From: CAXQZM01 sp964228455
GTDB lineage: Bacteria; Pseudomonadota; Alphaproteobacteria; UBA7985
Direction of reading: 5' to 3'
Assembly: GCA_964228455.1 (NCBI GenBank)
Contig: CAXQZM010000049.1
Coordinates: 1-7,686, forward strand
DNA length: 7,686 nt
Part shown: piece by piece, positions 1 through 6,791 of the stretch
How the letters are laid out: each line of letters starts with the position of its first letter
Numbering within the stretch: the stretch's first letter is position 1
Position numbers and translations under genes: made by a program
Notes under the pieces: model-generated
Told to the model about the DNA's origin: nothing
Databases searched by the model: none
What the model saw: the letters and a program-made list of their open reading frames with translations, nothing else

Positions 1-323
1 GCCATATATCCAATCGAGTAAACATGAACGATTGCGGATACAATCGTAACCACGCAAAGCATTACCGCCGTGAGCATGTCTACCTTGATAGCCCAGGATA
101 CTTCAAACCCCCCGGTTTGGATCCACGGTAGCAGCCCTAGCACAAACGGATCACCACCTGATAGCTGATTTATAAATACAATTATTGATAAAACCGCAGA
201 TGTAGAAACGGCACCTGTAGTGATTAGCTGCGCGCCACGATCACCAATTTGAGCCTGGAACAGACCTACAAGGACTGCCGCTACCGCGGGAAGAAATAGT
301 ATCAGTTGAGCGAAGGATTCCAT
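1..323 (-). CDS. nuoL: NADH-quinone oxidoreductase subunit L, N-terminal part (cut by window edge)
   Basis: This is the start of NuoL, the distal antiporter-like subunit of the complex I membrane arm, which forms one proton channel and carries the long lateral helix. Only 107 codons are visible of a protein usually above 600 aa. The frame is open from the ATG to the window edge. Visible residues include a hydrophobic first helix (about 5-22), a second hydrophobic stretch (about 31-51) and a third (about 83-101). The conserved run VHVYSIGYM (99-107) is characteristic of NuoL/ND5 before the antiporter core. The ATG is chosen because a good Shine-Dalgarno (AAGGGG) lies 7 nt upstream, inside the end of nuoK. 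The start is 4 nt after the nuoK stop, so the two are probably translationally coupled. The catalytic Lys/Glu residues lie outside the window and cannot be judged. MrpA- or HyfB-like relatives are unlikely given the nuo context. Confidence 0.95.
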   Translation of the reverse strand, partial: MESFAQLILFLPAVAAVLVGLFQAQIGDRGAQLITTGAVSTSAVLSIIVFINQLSGGDPFVLGLLPWIQTGGFEVSWAIKVDMLTAVMLCVVTIVSAIVHVYSIGYM

Positions 324-327
324 GGTT

Positions 328-636
328 TTACCCCTTCATCTCACTAAGATCTTCAATATCAATTCCACCGTGGTTACGGAAGAAAGAAACTAAGATGGCC
401 AAACCAATCGCAGCCTCTGCGGCGGCTACGGTTAGTATTAATAAAACGAAAATATGGCCGCCAACATCTCCACTTCTAGCTGCAAAAGTTACCATGTTAA
501 TATTTACTGCCAGGAGCATTAGCTCAATCGACATCAGGATTGTGATTACGTTTCGTCTGTTCAGAAAAATCCCAAACACCCCCATTGTAAACAGCAGCGC
601 CGCAACAGCCAAATAAGCCCCGTCAAGGTTTTCCAT
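328..636 (-). CDS. nuoK: NADH-quinone oxidoreductase subunit K
   Basis: NuoK (ND4L) is a small membrane subunit that helps form a proton half-channel between NuoJ and NuoN. The 102 aa length is typical of the family. Three transmembrane segments are visible (about 7-25, 29-52, 61-86). The two functionally important intramembrane glutamates are present: Glu38 in SIELML, and Glu74 in AAAEAAIGLA. They correspond to Glu36 and Glu72 of the E. coli protein. The C-terminal tail is short, acidic and polar, as usual. The ATG lies 12 nt after the nuoJ stop and has a clear AAAGGA Shine-Dalgarno overlapping that stop. nuoL follows after 4 nt. Nothing is missing or truncated. Confidence 0.98.
   Translation of the reverse strand: MENLDGAYLAVAALLFTMGVFGIFLNRRNVITILMSIELMLLAVNINMVTFAARSGDVGGHIFVLLILTVAAAEAAIGLAILVSFFRNHGGIDIEDLSEMKG
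331..336 (-). promoter_or_regulatory. Ribosome binding site for nuoL
   Basis: On the minus strand AAGGGG ends 7 nt before the nuoL ATG. It lies within the last codons of nuoK, just before its TAA, so nuoL translation probably depends on ribosomes ending nuoK. It supports the chosen nuoL start. Confidence 0.7.
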
Positions 637-644
637 TTTTAGAT

Positions 645-650
645 TCCTTT
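645..650 (-). promoter_or_regulatory. Ribosome binding site for nuoK
   Basis: AAAGGA on the minus strand overlaps the TAA stop of nuoJ and lies 8 nt before the nuoK ATG. It fixes the start at 636 and suggests coupled translation with nuoJ. Confidence 0.7.
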
Positions 651-1245
651 AAATACCCTGCCCGCTCTGGACTTTTTTCATAACAACTGAATCAGATGGT
701 TTTCGATCGATCTGCGAGGGGATATCCTGCCGTTTCACCCCAGCTCGAGTTCGCATCGTAAGAACAATAGCTCCAATCATTGCTACCAAAAGCACTAAAC
801 CTCCAACCTGAACCGCGTAGAAATAAGTAGTATAGAGTTCCATGCCAATTGCTTGAGTGTTTGTTAATCCTGAGCTCTCGATCGAGGTCGGATCAAGGCG
901 CAAGCTACCCGAGGCCGCGACGAATACTAACTCAATCAGGAGTACAAGGCCGATCAGACCGCCGATACCCAAGTATCGCCGACCAGTCTCTTTTATCTTC
1001 ACGATTGATTGGTCCAGCATCATTACTACGAACATGAACAGCACCGCAACAGCGCCCACATAAACAATTACCAATACCATTGCAGGGAATTCGGCGCCTC
1101 GAAGAACGAAAAGTCCTGCTGAATTAAAAAAAGCGAGAATTAAAAACAAAACGGAATGGACAGGATTGCGGGACAGGACAACCATAAGGCCTGCTATCAG
1201 GGTAAGACTAGAAAACAGATAAAACGCGAGTTCAGCAACAAACAT
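649..1245 (-). CDS. nuoJ: NADH-quinone oxidoreductase subunit J
   Basis: NuoJ (ND6) is a membrane-arm subunit at the junction with the quinone site. Its third helix takes part in coupling quinone reduction to proton movement. The protein is 198 aa, normal for alphaproteobacteria. Five transmembrane segments are visible (about 4-24, 29-48, 53-77, 92-112, 142-165). They are followed by a polar, basic C-terminal tail of about 33 residues. The family signature VLVIVYVGAVAVLFMF lies at 57-72 and contains the Tyr-Val-Gly segment of the functional helix-3 pi-bulge. Pro54 in GAEFPAM stands where alphaproteobacterial proteins usually have Leu; otherwise the motif is intact. The ATG is 6 nt after the nuoI stop. 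An AGG Shine-Dalgarno core overlaps the end of nuoI, about 9 nt upstream. Confidence 0.97.
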   Translation of the reverse strand: MFVAELAFYLFSSLTLIAGLMVVLSRNPVHSVLFLILAFFNSAGLFVLRGAEFPAMVLVIVYVGAVAVLFMFVVMMLDQSIVKIKETGRRYLGIGGLIGLVLLIELVFVAASGSLRLDPTSIESSGLTNTQAIGMELYTTYFYAVQVGGLVLLVAMIGAIVLTMRTRAGVKRQDIPSQIDRKPSDSVVMKKVQSGQGI

Positions 1246-1251
1246 AAAAAA

Positions 1252-1743
1252 CTACCTGTAAGGCGCATCAAGCGCAATATTACGCGCTATTTCAAGTTCC
1301 CAACGATCACCGTTGTCTAAGAGTTTGTCTTTATCGAAGTACAGCTCCTCACGTGTCTCTGTTGCAAACTCGTAGTTAGGCCCCTGAACAATCGCATCAA
1401 CCGGACATGCTTCCTGACAATATCCACAATATATGCATTTCGTCATGTCTATGTCGTAGCGAGTAGTTCGTCGGCTGCCATCGTCTCTAGGCTCAGATTC
1501 AATCGTTATCGCCTGTGCGGGGCAAATTGCCTCACACAACTTGCAAGCAATACAACGCTCTTCACCACTAGGATACCGCCTGAGGGCGTGTTCGCCCCTG
1601 AAACGAGGGCTAAGGACACCTTTCTCGTGAGGATAATTTACTACGACGCGAGGCTCGAACAGCATGTACCTTAAAGTCATGGCCATGCCTCTAAAAATTT
1701 CGGCAAGAAATGCCATTCTAAGGGGTGAAATTAAACGTTTCAT
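1252..1743 (-). CDS. nuoI: NADH-quinone oxidoreductase subunit I, 2x[4Fe-4S]
   Basis: NuoI (TYKY/ND8-like) carries clusters N6a and N6b, which pass electrons from the NuoG chain to N2 beside the quinone site. The length of 163 aa is typical of alphaproteobacteria. An amphipathic N-terminal region (about 1-30) is followed by the conserved SPRFRGEHALRRYPSGEERC segment at 45-64. Two ferredoxin motifs follow: Cys64, 67, 70 with Cys74, and Cys103, 106, 109 with Cys113, each CxxCxxCxxxCP. As in related ferredoxins, the fourth cysteine of each motif should ligate the other cluster. The C-terminus (YEFATETREELYFDK, 124-138) is the standard family ending region. The gene sits between nuoH and nuoJ with 6-nt gaps on both sides. 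A weak CAGG Shine-Dalgarno core lies at the nuoH end, about 10 nt before the ATG. All eight ligand cysteines are present. Confidence 0.98.
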   Translation of the reverse strand: MKRLISPLRMAFLAEIFRGMAMTLRYMLFEPRVVVNYPHEKGVLSPRFRGEHALRRYPSGEERCIACKLCEAICPAQAITIESEPRDDGSRRTTRYDIDMTKCIYCGYCQEACPVDAIVQGPNYEFATETREELYFDKDKLLDNGDRWELEIARNIALDAPYR

Positions 1744-1749
1744 AATATT

Positions 1750-2760
1750 CTAACCTGAAAAAATCATCACCATTGCAGCATAAAACACAACCGCTACAAC
1801 TGAGAATGGTAAGAAAACTTTCCATCCAAGACGCATCAACTGATCGTAACGATATCGAGGTACCGTGGCCCTTATCCAAATAAATACAAAGGCAAAGAAG
1901 AACGTTTTGAGCAAAAACCAGACAAAAGAATCTGGAATTAACCAACCAAGGCCCGGGACAGCCAAGTAACCACCAAAAAACAGGGTTGCTGTCATAGCGG
2001 ACATTAGAAGAATGTTGGCATATTCTCCTAAAAAGAAAAGCGCAAAAGCCATTGAAGAATACTCTACAAAATAGCCAGCTACCAGCTCGGACTCGCCTTC
2101 CGGTAGATCAAAAGGGGTTCGGTTCGTCTCAGCTAAGGCAGATATAAAAAACACAATAAACATCGGAAACAAAGGAATGAAGAACCAAACACTTCTTTGA
2201 GCTTCGACTAGACCTAGTAGGCTAAAGGTACCAAAACCGTCGTCACCAAATGCTGCAGCAACAATAACAACCGTAATAATTACTAGACCAAGTGACACTT
2301 CATACGATACCATTTGAGCAGCTGACCTTAGGGCACCGAGGAATGGATATTTAGAATTAGACGCCCAACCCGCCATAATTATTCCATAAACTCCGAGAGA
2401 TGATATCGCAAAGAGGTAGAGTATCCCCACATTGATATCCGCGATATAAAAATTCGGGTCAATCGGCATTACCGCCCACGCAACTACCGCCAATGCCATC
2501 GTAAGCATTGGTGCAATCAAAAATACAATACGATTTGACCCTGAGGGCAAGATCGTCTCTTTAAATATCAGCTTCACAGCATCTGCTACCCACTGCAAAA
2601 GCCCAAAGGGACCAACAACATTCGGCCCCTGCCGGCGCTGAGCCCAAGCAATAACACGACGCTCTGCCCAAGTCATGAAACCCACAGCTATGAACAATGG
2701 CAGCACAACAGCAATAATTTTCCCTATCTGGAGGAGTAAAATAATAATTGTGTCAAACAT
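1750..2760 (-). CDS. nuoH: NADH-quinone oxidoreductase subunit H
   Basis: NuoH (ND1) forms the membrane side of the quinone-binding chamber and the start of the proton-transfer path into the membrane arm. The 336 aa length matches the family. About eight transmembrane helices are visible: approx. 5-28, 78-98, 111-132, 153-172, 190-210, 235-257, 260-278 and 280-298, with a final hydrophobic segment at 316-334. Both classical ND1 signatures are complete: GLLQWVADAVKLIFKE at 53-68 and PFDLPEGESELVAG at 216-229. The second lies in the acidic loop lining the quinone cavity. AETNRTPFD (210-218), EYSSMAFALFFLGEY (233-247) and RATVPRYRYDQLM (297-309) are also conserved blocks. The ATG is 4 nt after the nuoG stop, with a modest GGAA Shine-Dalgarno 8 nt upstream, inside nuoG. 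Confidence 0.98.
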   Translation of the reverse strand: MFDTIIILLLQIGKIIAVVLPLFIAVGFMTWAERRVIAWAQRRQGPNVVGPFGLLQWVADAVKLIFKETILPSGSNRIVFLIAPMLTMALAVVAWAVMPIDPNFYIADINVGILYLFAISSLGVYGIIMAGWASNSKYPFLGALRSAAQMVSYEVSLGLVIITVVIVAAAFGDDGFGTFSLLGLVEAQRSVWFFIPLFPMFIVFFISALAETNRTPFDLPEGESELVAGYFVEYSSMAFALFFLGEYANILLMSAMTATLFFGGYLAVPGLGWLIPDSFVWFLLKTFFFAFVFIWIRATVPRYRYDQLMRLGWKVFLPFSVVAVVFYAAMVMIFSG

Positions 2761-2764
2761 GAGT

Positions 2765-4825
2765 CTATTCCGCTGCCAGTTTATCAGCGCGATGGATCAA
2801 CGCAGAGGTGCACTCTGCCATCGTTTCCGATGCCCTTGATATAGGGCAAGTCATGTAGAAATTATCAATTGAAGTAGGAAAAGACCCAGCAGGAAGTGTG
2901 TCGTCCGTTTCGACTGACGCCCAAGTAGGTTGAGCCAGGCTTCCAACTAGCGACAAATTCGAAGATGCCTGCACCATCTGAGCGCGAAGGTCAGTGAGAT
3001 TGTCGAATGATAAACTCTTTCCGAGCTTAGCTGAGAGAGCCCGAATAATTCTCCAATCTTCACGCGCTTCACCAGGGGGGAACACAACTAACTTGCCTTG
3101 CTGAACTCTACCCTCAGTGTTTACGAAAGTTCCTGATTTTTCAGTATAGGCCGCGCCTGGCAAAATTATATCTGCAACAGTAGCTCCCGCGTCACCATGA
3201 TGCCCTTGATAGACTACAAAGGTCTTCGCAAGTTTATCCGTGTCCAACTCATCAGCTGCTAATAGATAGACTAGATCAAACTTATCCGCATCACACAAAA
3301 TCTGATCTGTTGTTAGTCCTCCATTCGATGGGACACATCCTAAATCCAGTCCAGCAACCCGACTTGCAGCAAGTTGGAGGACACCGAATCCGTGCCAATC
3401 ATCCCGAATTGCGTCCACTTTTTCTGCCAATTGAGAAGCTGTTTGTAAGAGGGCTGATCCAGTTTCACCGCGCAGCGCTGCAGCTCCAACGATAATAAGT
3501 GGTTTTTTTGCTTCTTTAAGCACTTTCGCAAAGCCTGCACTTGCGACCTTTAGTTTGGTTAGATCATCAAAATTTTCCCCTAACCAATCAACTTGATAAG
3601 TCTGGTCATGGGGAATGCCTAGTGCACCAACACGAAGCCCGCCTTCAAGGAACCTCTTTCTGATGCGTGCTCCGATGATTGGAGCATCTAACCGGGGGTT
3701 CGCACCAATCAACAAAATCGCGTCCGCATCTTCAATCGCCGAAATACCTCCGGCAAGCGTGTAATGGCTCCGGTCCGCAATACTAGCCGTCGAACCATCT
3801 TGACGACAATCTATCGACTTCACTCCGACACTATCCATTAGTGTTTTAAGCGCGAACATTTCTTCAGCAGCGCACTGATCACCCATTATAGCCGCAATTT
3901 TTTCTGGTTGGCTTGAATTAATCTTATTGGACACAGCGCTCAGCGCTTCATCCCAAGTTACCGGCTCTAACTTACCAGACCTGCGCATGTACGGGCGGTC
4001 CAAACGTTGCCTAGCCAAGCCATCGACCGCATGCCGAGTTTTATCCGAAATCCACTCTTCGTTAATATCTTCATTCAGCCGCGGCAACACACGCATAACA
4101 GCCTTACCCCTAGCATCAACGCGGATGTTCGACCCTACTGCGTCCATGACGTCTATGCTTTCTGTCTTCCGGAGCTCCCAAGGCCTCGCATTGAATGCAT
4201 ATGGTTTAGAAGTAAGCGCGCCGACGGGGCAAATATCTACCAGATTTCCAGATAATTCTGAGCTTATAGATTTTTCAATTGAACTGATCTCTGCGTTTTC
4301 CCCACGATTGAGCAACCCTAACTCCTCAACACCAGCAACTTCAGTTGCAAATCTAACGCATCGTGTGCACTGAATACACCTAGTCATGATAGTCTTTATC
4401 AAAGGACCCATATATTTGGGTTCTACGGCACGCTTATTCTCTTCAAAACGAGAATTTCCAGCACCAAACGCAACCGCTTGATCCTGAAGGTCACACTCAC
4501 CGCCTTGATCACAGATCGGGCAATCTAGGGGATGATTGATAAGAAGAAACTCCATCACCCCTTCACGCGCCTTTTTGACAATGTCCGTCTTAGTGTGAAT
4601 CTGCAGTCCATCAGAAGCTGGAAAAGCGCACGATGCTACTGGTTTCGGCGCCATTCCACGTGCGTCTTCAATCTCAACTAGACACATGCGGCAATTTCCA
4701 GCGACTGAGAGCCTTTCATGGTAACAGAAGCGAGGAATTTCAGCACCGGCCCGCTCTGCAACCTGAAGTACAGACATACCAGCATCAAATTCAACCTCGA
4801 CGCCATCTACAATTGCTTTTGGCAT
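2765..4825 (-). CDS. nuoG: NADH-quinone oxidoreductase subunit G, alphaproteobacterial/mitochondrial type
   Basis: NuoG (75-kDa subunit homologue) relays electrons from NuoF to NuoI in the peripheral arm. It is 686 aa, close to Paracoccus and mitochondrial proteins and far shorter than the roughly 900 aa E. coli form. The N-terminal 2Fe-2S ferredoxin domain has Cys34, Cys45, Cys48 and Cys66 (N1b). The following segment has His98, Cys102, Cys105 and Cys111 (N5, HxxxCxxCxxxxxC). Next come Cys150, Cys153, Cys156 and Cys199 (N4, the last in VDICPVGAL). From about 217 on there is the molybdopterin-oxidoreductase-like fold, retained structurally without a bound cofactor in complex I. The cysteines that ligate the extra N7 cluster in E. 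coli and Thermus are absent after residue 200. The C-terminal block NFYMTCPISRASETMAEC is typical of alphaproteobacteria. The start is 4 nt after nuoF, with GGAG 7 nt upstream. Confidence 0.98.
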   Translation of the reverse strand: MPKAIVDGVEVEFDAGMSVLQVAERAGAEIPRFCYHERLSVAGNCRMCLVEIEDARGMAPKPVASCAFPASDGLQIHTKTDIVKKAREGVMEFLLINHPLDCPICDQGGECDLQDQAVAFGAGNSRFEENKRAVEPKYMGPLIKTIMTRCIQCTRCVRFATEVAGVEELGLLNRGENAEISSIEKSISSELSGNLVDICPVGALTSKPYAFNARPWELRKTESIDVMDAVGSNIRVDARGKAVMRVLPRLNEDINEEWISDKTRHAVDGLARQRLDRPYMRRSGKLEPVTWDEALSAVSNKINSSQPEKIAAIMGDQCAAEEMFALKTLMDSVGVKSIDCRQDGSTASIADRSHYTLAGGISAIEDADAILLIGANPRLDAPIIGARIRKRFLEGGLRVGALGIPHDQTYQVDWLGENFDDLTKLKVASAGFAKVLKEAKKPLIIVGAAALRGETGSALLQTASQLAEKVDAIRDDWHGFGVLQLAASRVAGLDLGCVPSNGGLTTDQILCDADKFDLVYLLAADELDTDKLAKTFVVYQGHHGDAGATVADIILPGAAYTEKSGTFVNTEGRVQQGKLVVFPPGEAREDWRIIRALSAKLGKSLSFDNLTDLRAQMVQASSNLSLVGSLAQPTWASVETDDTLPAGSFPTSIDNFYMTCPISRASETMAECTSALIHRADKLAAE

Positions 4826-4829
4826 ATCG

Positions 4830-6113
4830 CTACTCCGCCGCTACCTTTAACTCATCCGTACTTAACCGCTCCTCTATAAGCGGACGGAAGTTCCTAATAA
4901 GCCCTTGGATCGGCCACGCTGCTGCGTCCCCCAAAGCACAAATAGTATGTCCTTCAATCTGTTTTGATACATCATGCAGCATATCAATTTCACCAACTTC
5001 AGCATCACCTCGAACCATCCGTTTGAGCACTCTGTACATCCAACCGGTACCCTCGCGACATGGCGTGCACTGACCACACCTCTCATGCATGTAGAAGTGA
5101 GCTAATCGTTCGATAGCTTCTATCATGTCAGCGTCCTTATTAATAACAATCACTGCTGCAGTCCCAAGGCCAGATTGAAGGCCGCGTAGTGTATCAAAAT
5201 CCATGGTTACATCGTCGCAAACGTCTGGTGTAAGGCAAGGGACTGAGGAACCACCCGGAATTATCGCTTGCAGATTGCCCCAACCCCCAACAACACCTCC
5301 GGCGTGTTTTTCGATAAGAGCTTTCAGCGGTATACCCATCTCTTCTTCAACATTACACGGCTTATTTACGTGCCCTGATATTGAGAAAATTTTTGTACCG
5401 TGGTTATTTGGGAGACCTAAATTTAACCACCAGTCTACACCGCGCCTCAAAATCTCCGGCACAACCGCAACAGTTTCAACGTTATTCACGGTAGTGGGAC
5501 ATCCATAAAGGCCACATGCTGCCGGAAACGGTGGCTTGAGACGGGGTTGACCTTTCTTTCCCTCAAGCGATTCTAAGAGGGCTGTTTCTTCGCCGCAAAT
5601 GTAAGCCCCTGCCCCCCGATGTAGATGAATATCAAAATCCCATCCTGATTTACACGCGTTCTTTCCGATTAGTCCTGCCTTGTAAGCTTCGTCTATTGCC
5701 TTTTGAACATTTGAAGCCTCGCTAAAAAATTCACCACGAATATAGATGTAACCAGTATTTGCTCCCATTGCATAACCCGCAACAAGCATACCCTCGAGCA
5801 ATCGATGCGGATCATTGCGCATTATCTCGCGATCTTTGCATGTCCCAGGCTCGGACTCATCAGCATTTACAACCAAATAATGAGGCTTGGCAGAGCTCTC
5901 TTTTGGCATAAACGACCACTTCAGTCCTGTTGGAAACCCTGCGCCACCTCGACCTCTTAGATTAGAAGCTTTAACGCGAGTTAATAGCTCGTCTCTGCCA
6001 AGAGCAATCATATCTCCTGTACAATCCCAGACTCCGCGTTCCCGGGCACCTTGCAGCATGGGATCAAGCTGGCCATACAGGTTTGTAAAAATCCGATCCT
6101 TATCAGCTAACAT
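4830..6113 (-). CDS. nuoF: NADH-quinone oxidoreductase subunit F (NADH/FMN, N3 cluster)
   Basis: NuoF (51-kDa homologue) binds NADH and FMN and holds [4Fe-4S] cluster N3. It is where electrons enter complex I on the cytoplasmic side. Length is 427 aa, typical of alphaproteobacteria. The glycine-rich GRGGAGFPTGLKW (54-66) and NADESEPGTCKDR (83-95) form the FMN/NADH pocket. GAGAYICGEETALLES (167-182) matches the first family signature. The N3 ligands are Cys346, Cys349, Cys352 and distal Cys392 (in HTICALGDAAAWP). The second family signature is normally ESCGxCxPCRxG. Here it reads ERCGQCTPCREG, with Arg345 (codon AGG at 5079-5081) replacing the usual Ser; all four cysteines are kept. The start MLADKDRIFTNLYG matches the usual N-terminus and lies 9 nt after the nuoE stop, behind a G-rich Shine-Dalgarno. 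The protein should be a working NADH dehydrogenase subunit. Confidence 0.98.
   Translation of the reverse strand: MLADKDRIFTNLYGQLDPMLQGARERGVWDCTGDMIALGRDELLTRVKASNLRGRGGAGFPTGLKWSFMPKESSAKPHYLVVNADESEPGTCKDREIMRNDPHRLLEGMLVAGYAMGANTGYIYIRGEFFSEASNVQKAIDEAYKAGLIGKNACKSGWDFDIHLHRGAGAYICGEETALLESLEGKKGQPRLKPPFPAACGLYGCPTTVNNVETVAVVPEILRRGVDWWLNLGLPNNHGTKIFSISGHVNKPCNVEEEMGIPLKALIEKHAGGVVGGWGNLQAIIPGGSSVPCLTPDVCDDVTMDFDTLRGLQSGLGTAAVIVINKDADMIEAIERLAHFYMHERCGQCTPCREGTGWMYRVLKRMVRGDAEVGEIDMLHDVSKQIEGHTICALGDAAAWPIQGLIRNFRPLIEERLSTDELKVAAE
4833..4836 (-). promoter_or_regulatory. Ribosome binding site for nuoG
   Basis: GGAG on the minus strand lies within the last codons of nuoF, 7 nt before the nuoG ATG. 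It supports the start at 4825 and coupling to nuoF. Confidence 0.65.
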
Positions 6114-6117
6114 AGCA

Positions 6118-6124
6118 CCCCCCT
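6118..6124 (-). promoter_or_regulatory. G-rich ribosome binding site for nuoF
   Basis: A minus-strand AGGGGGG run begins in the nuoE TAG stop and ends 4 nt before the nuoF ATG (AGGGGGGTGCTATG). It resembles AGGAGGTG with a G in place of the central A, which can still wobble-pair with 16S rRNA. It supports the start at 6113. Confidence 0.6.
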
Positions 6125-6791
6125 ATTTAGCCTCAGGCGGCGTGAAAGCTGCCAATTTCTGAGTTTTGTTATTTGTTGCATCGTAATCAACAAGAGTTGC
6201 GGGACCTCCATCTGGAGCAGATGATAACCGGTTAGATTGGCTACCCGCCTCGAGACTTTTACCACTCTCAAGAGCCTCGAGTACTAATTCAAATCTCTCA
6301 GAATTCAGATCTTCATAATAATCATCATTAACCTGCACCATTGGAGCGTTTGCGCACGCTCCTAAACATTCAACTTCAATTAAGGTAAACTTCCCATCAG
6401 GCGTGCTCTCACCAAGATTTATACCGAGTTTCTGCTTGGCACAATTCGTCAGTTCGTCCGACCCGTTAAGCCAGCATGTAGTCGTTCGGCAAATTTGAAC
6501 AACATGCTCCCCCACTGGTTCTGTATAAAACATTGTGTAGAAACTAGCGACTTCGTATACCCGGATAGGTGCTACTTCACAAAGCTCAGCGACAAAATCT
6601 TGTGCTTCCTTCGATAACCAACCGCCGTTCTCTCGCTGTGCGAGATCCAGTATAGGCAGAATACCTGATGCCTTTCTATCCTTTGGATAGCGAGCTAAAA
6701 TCCGTTTTGCCTGAGCCATTCTATCCGCGCTCAACGAAAAGTTAGCGGTCTCCGGTCTCGGATGGGAGGTAGTTTGGAAGCGAGGCGTCAT
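6123..6791 (-). CDS. nuoE: NADH-quinone oxidoreductase subunit E, [2Fe-2S] N1a
   Basis: NuoE (24-kDa homologue) binds [2Fe-2S] cluster N1a next to FMN and forms the electron-input module with NuoF. It is 222 aa, within the range seen in alphaproteobacteria. An N-terminal helical domain (about 20-90) is followed by a thioredoxin-like domain. The four ligands are Cys101 and Cys106 (CRTTTC), and Cys142 and Cys146 (ECLGAC). The segment from Asp132 to Met151, including DGKFTLIEVECLGACANAPM, matches the family signature. The first motif is usually CxTTPC; here Thr105 replaces Pro, and Arg102 is also uncommon. Residues from about 178 to the end form a polar, low-complexity tail after the domain. The ATG overlaps the nuoD stop (ATGA), and GGGGAG lies 8 nt upstream, so translation is probably coupled to nuoD. 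Confidence 0.97.
   Translation of the reverse strand: MTPRFQTTSHPRPETANFSLSADRMAQAKRILARYPKDRKASGILPILDLAQRENGGWLSKEAQDFVAELCEVAPIRVYEVASFYTMFYTEPVGEHVVQICRTTTCWLNGSDELTNCAKQKLGINLGESTPDGKFTLIEVECLGACANAPMVQVNDDYYEDLNSERFELVLEALESGKSLEAGSQSNRLSSAPDGGPATLVDYDATNNKTQKLAAFTPPEAK

Noticed and set aside
1718..1945. A 75-codon minus-strand frame across the nuoH end and nuoI start
   Set aside because: It is in a different frame from both intact genes. Its Cys/Leu-rich translation comes from reading membrane-helix codons out of frame.
3927..4373. A 148-codon plus-strand open frame inside nuoG
   Set aside because: It is antisense to a fully conserved part of nuoG (N4 region onward), has no recognisable domain, and lies within a complete uninterrupted gene.
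4633..5073. A 146-codon plus-strand open frame spanning the nuoF/nuoG junction
   Set aside because: Its translation shows no family features, and it runs antisense to the Fe-S motifs of two well-supported genes.
5203..5508. A 101-codon plus-strand open frame inside nuoF
   Set aside because: It is antisense to conserved NuoF sequence and has no Shine-Dalgarno or domain support; it is a by-product of codon usage.
6118..6123. Six-G run at the nuoE/nuoF junction as a possible frameshift or slippage site
   Set aside because: The run starts in the nuoE stop codon and serves as a Shine-Dalgarno. nuoE and nuoF each have complete normal ends, so no slippage is needed.
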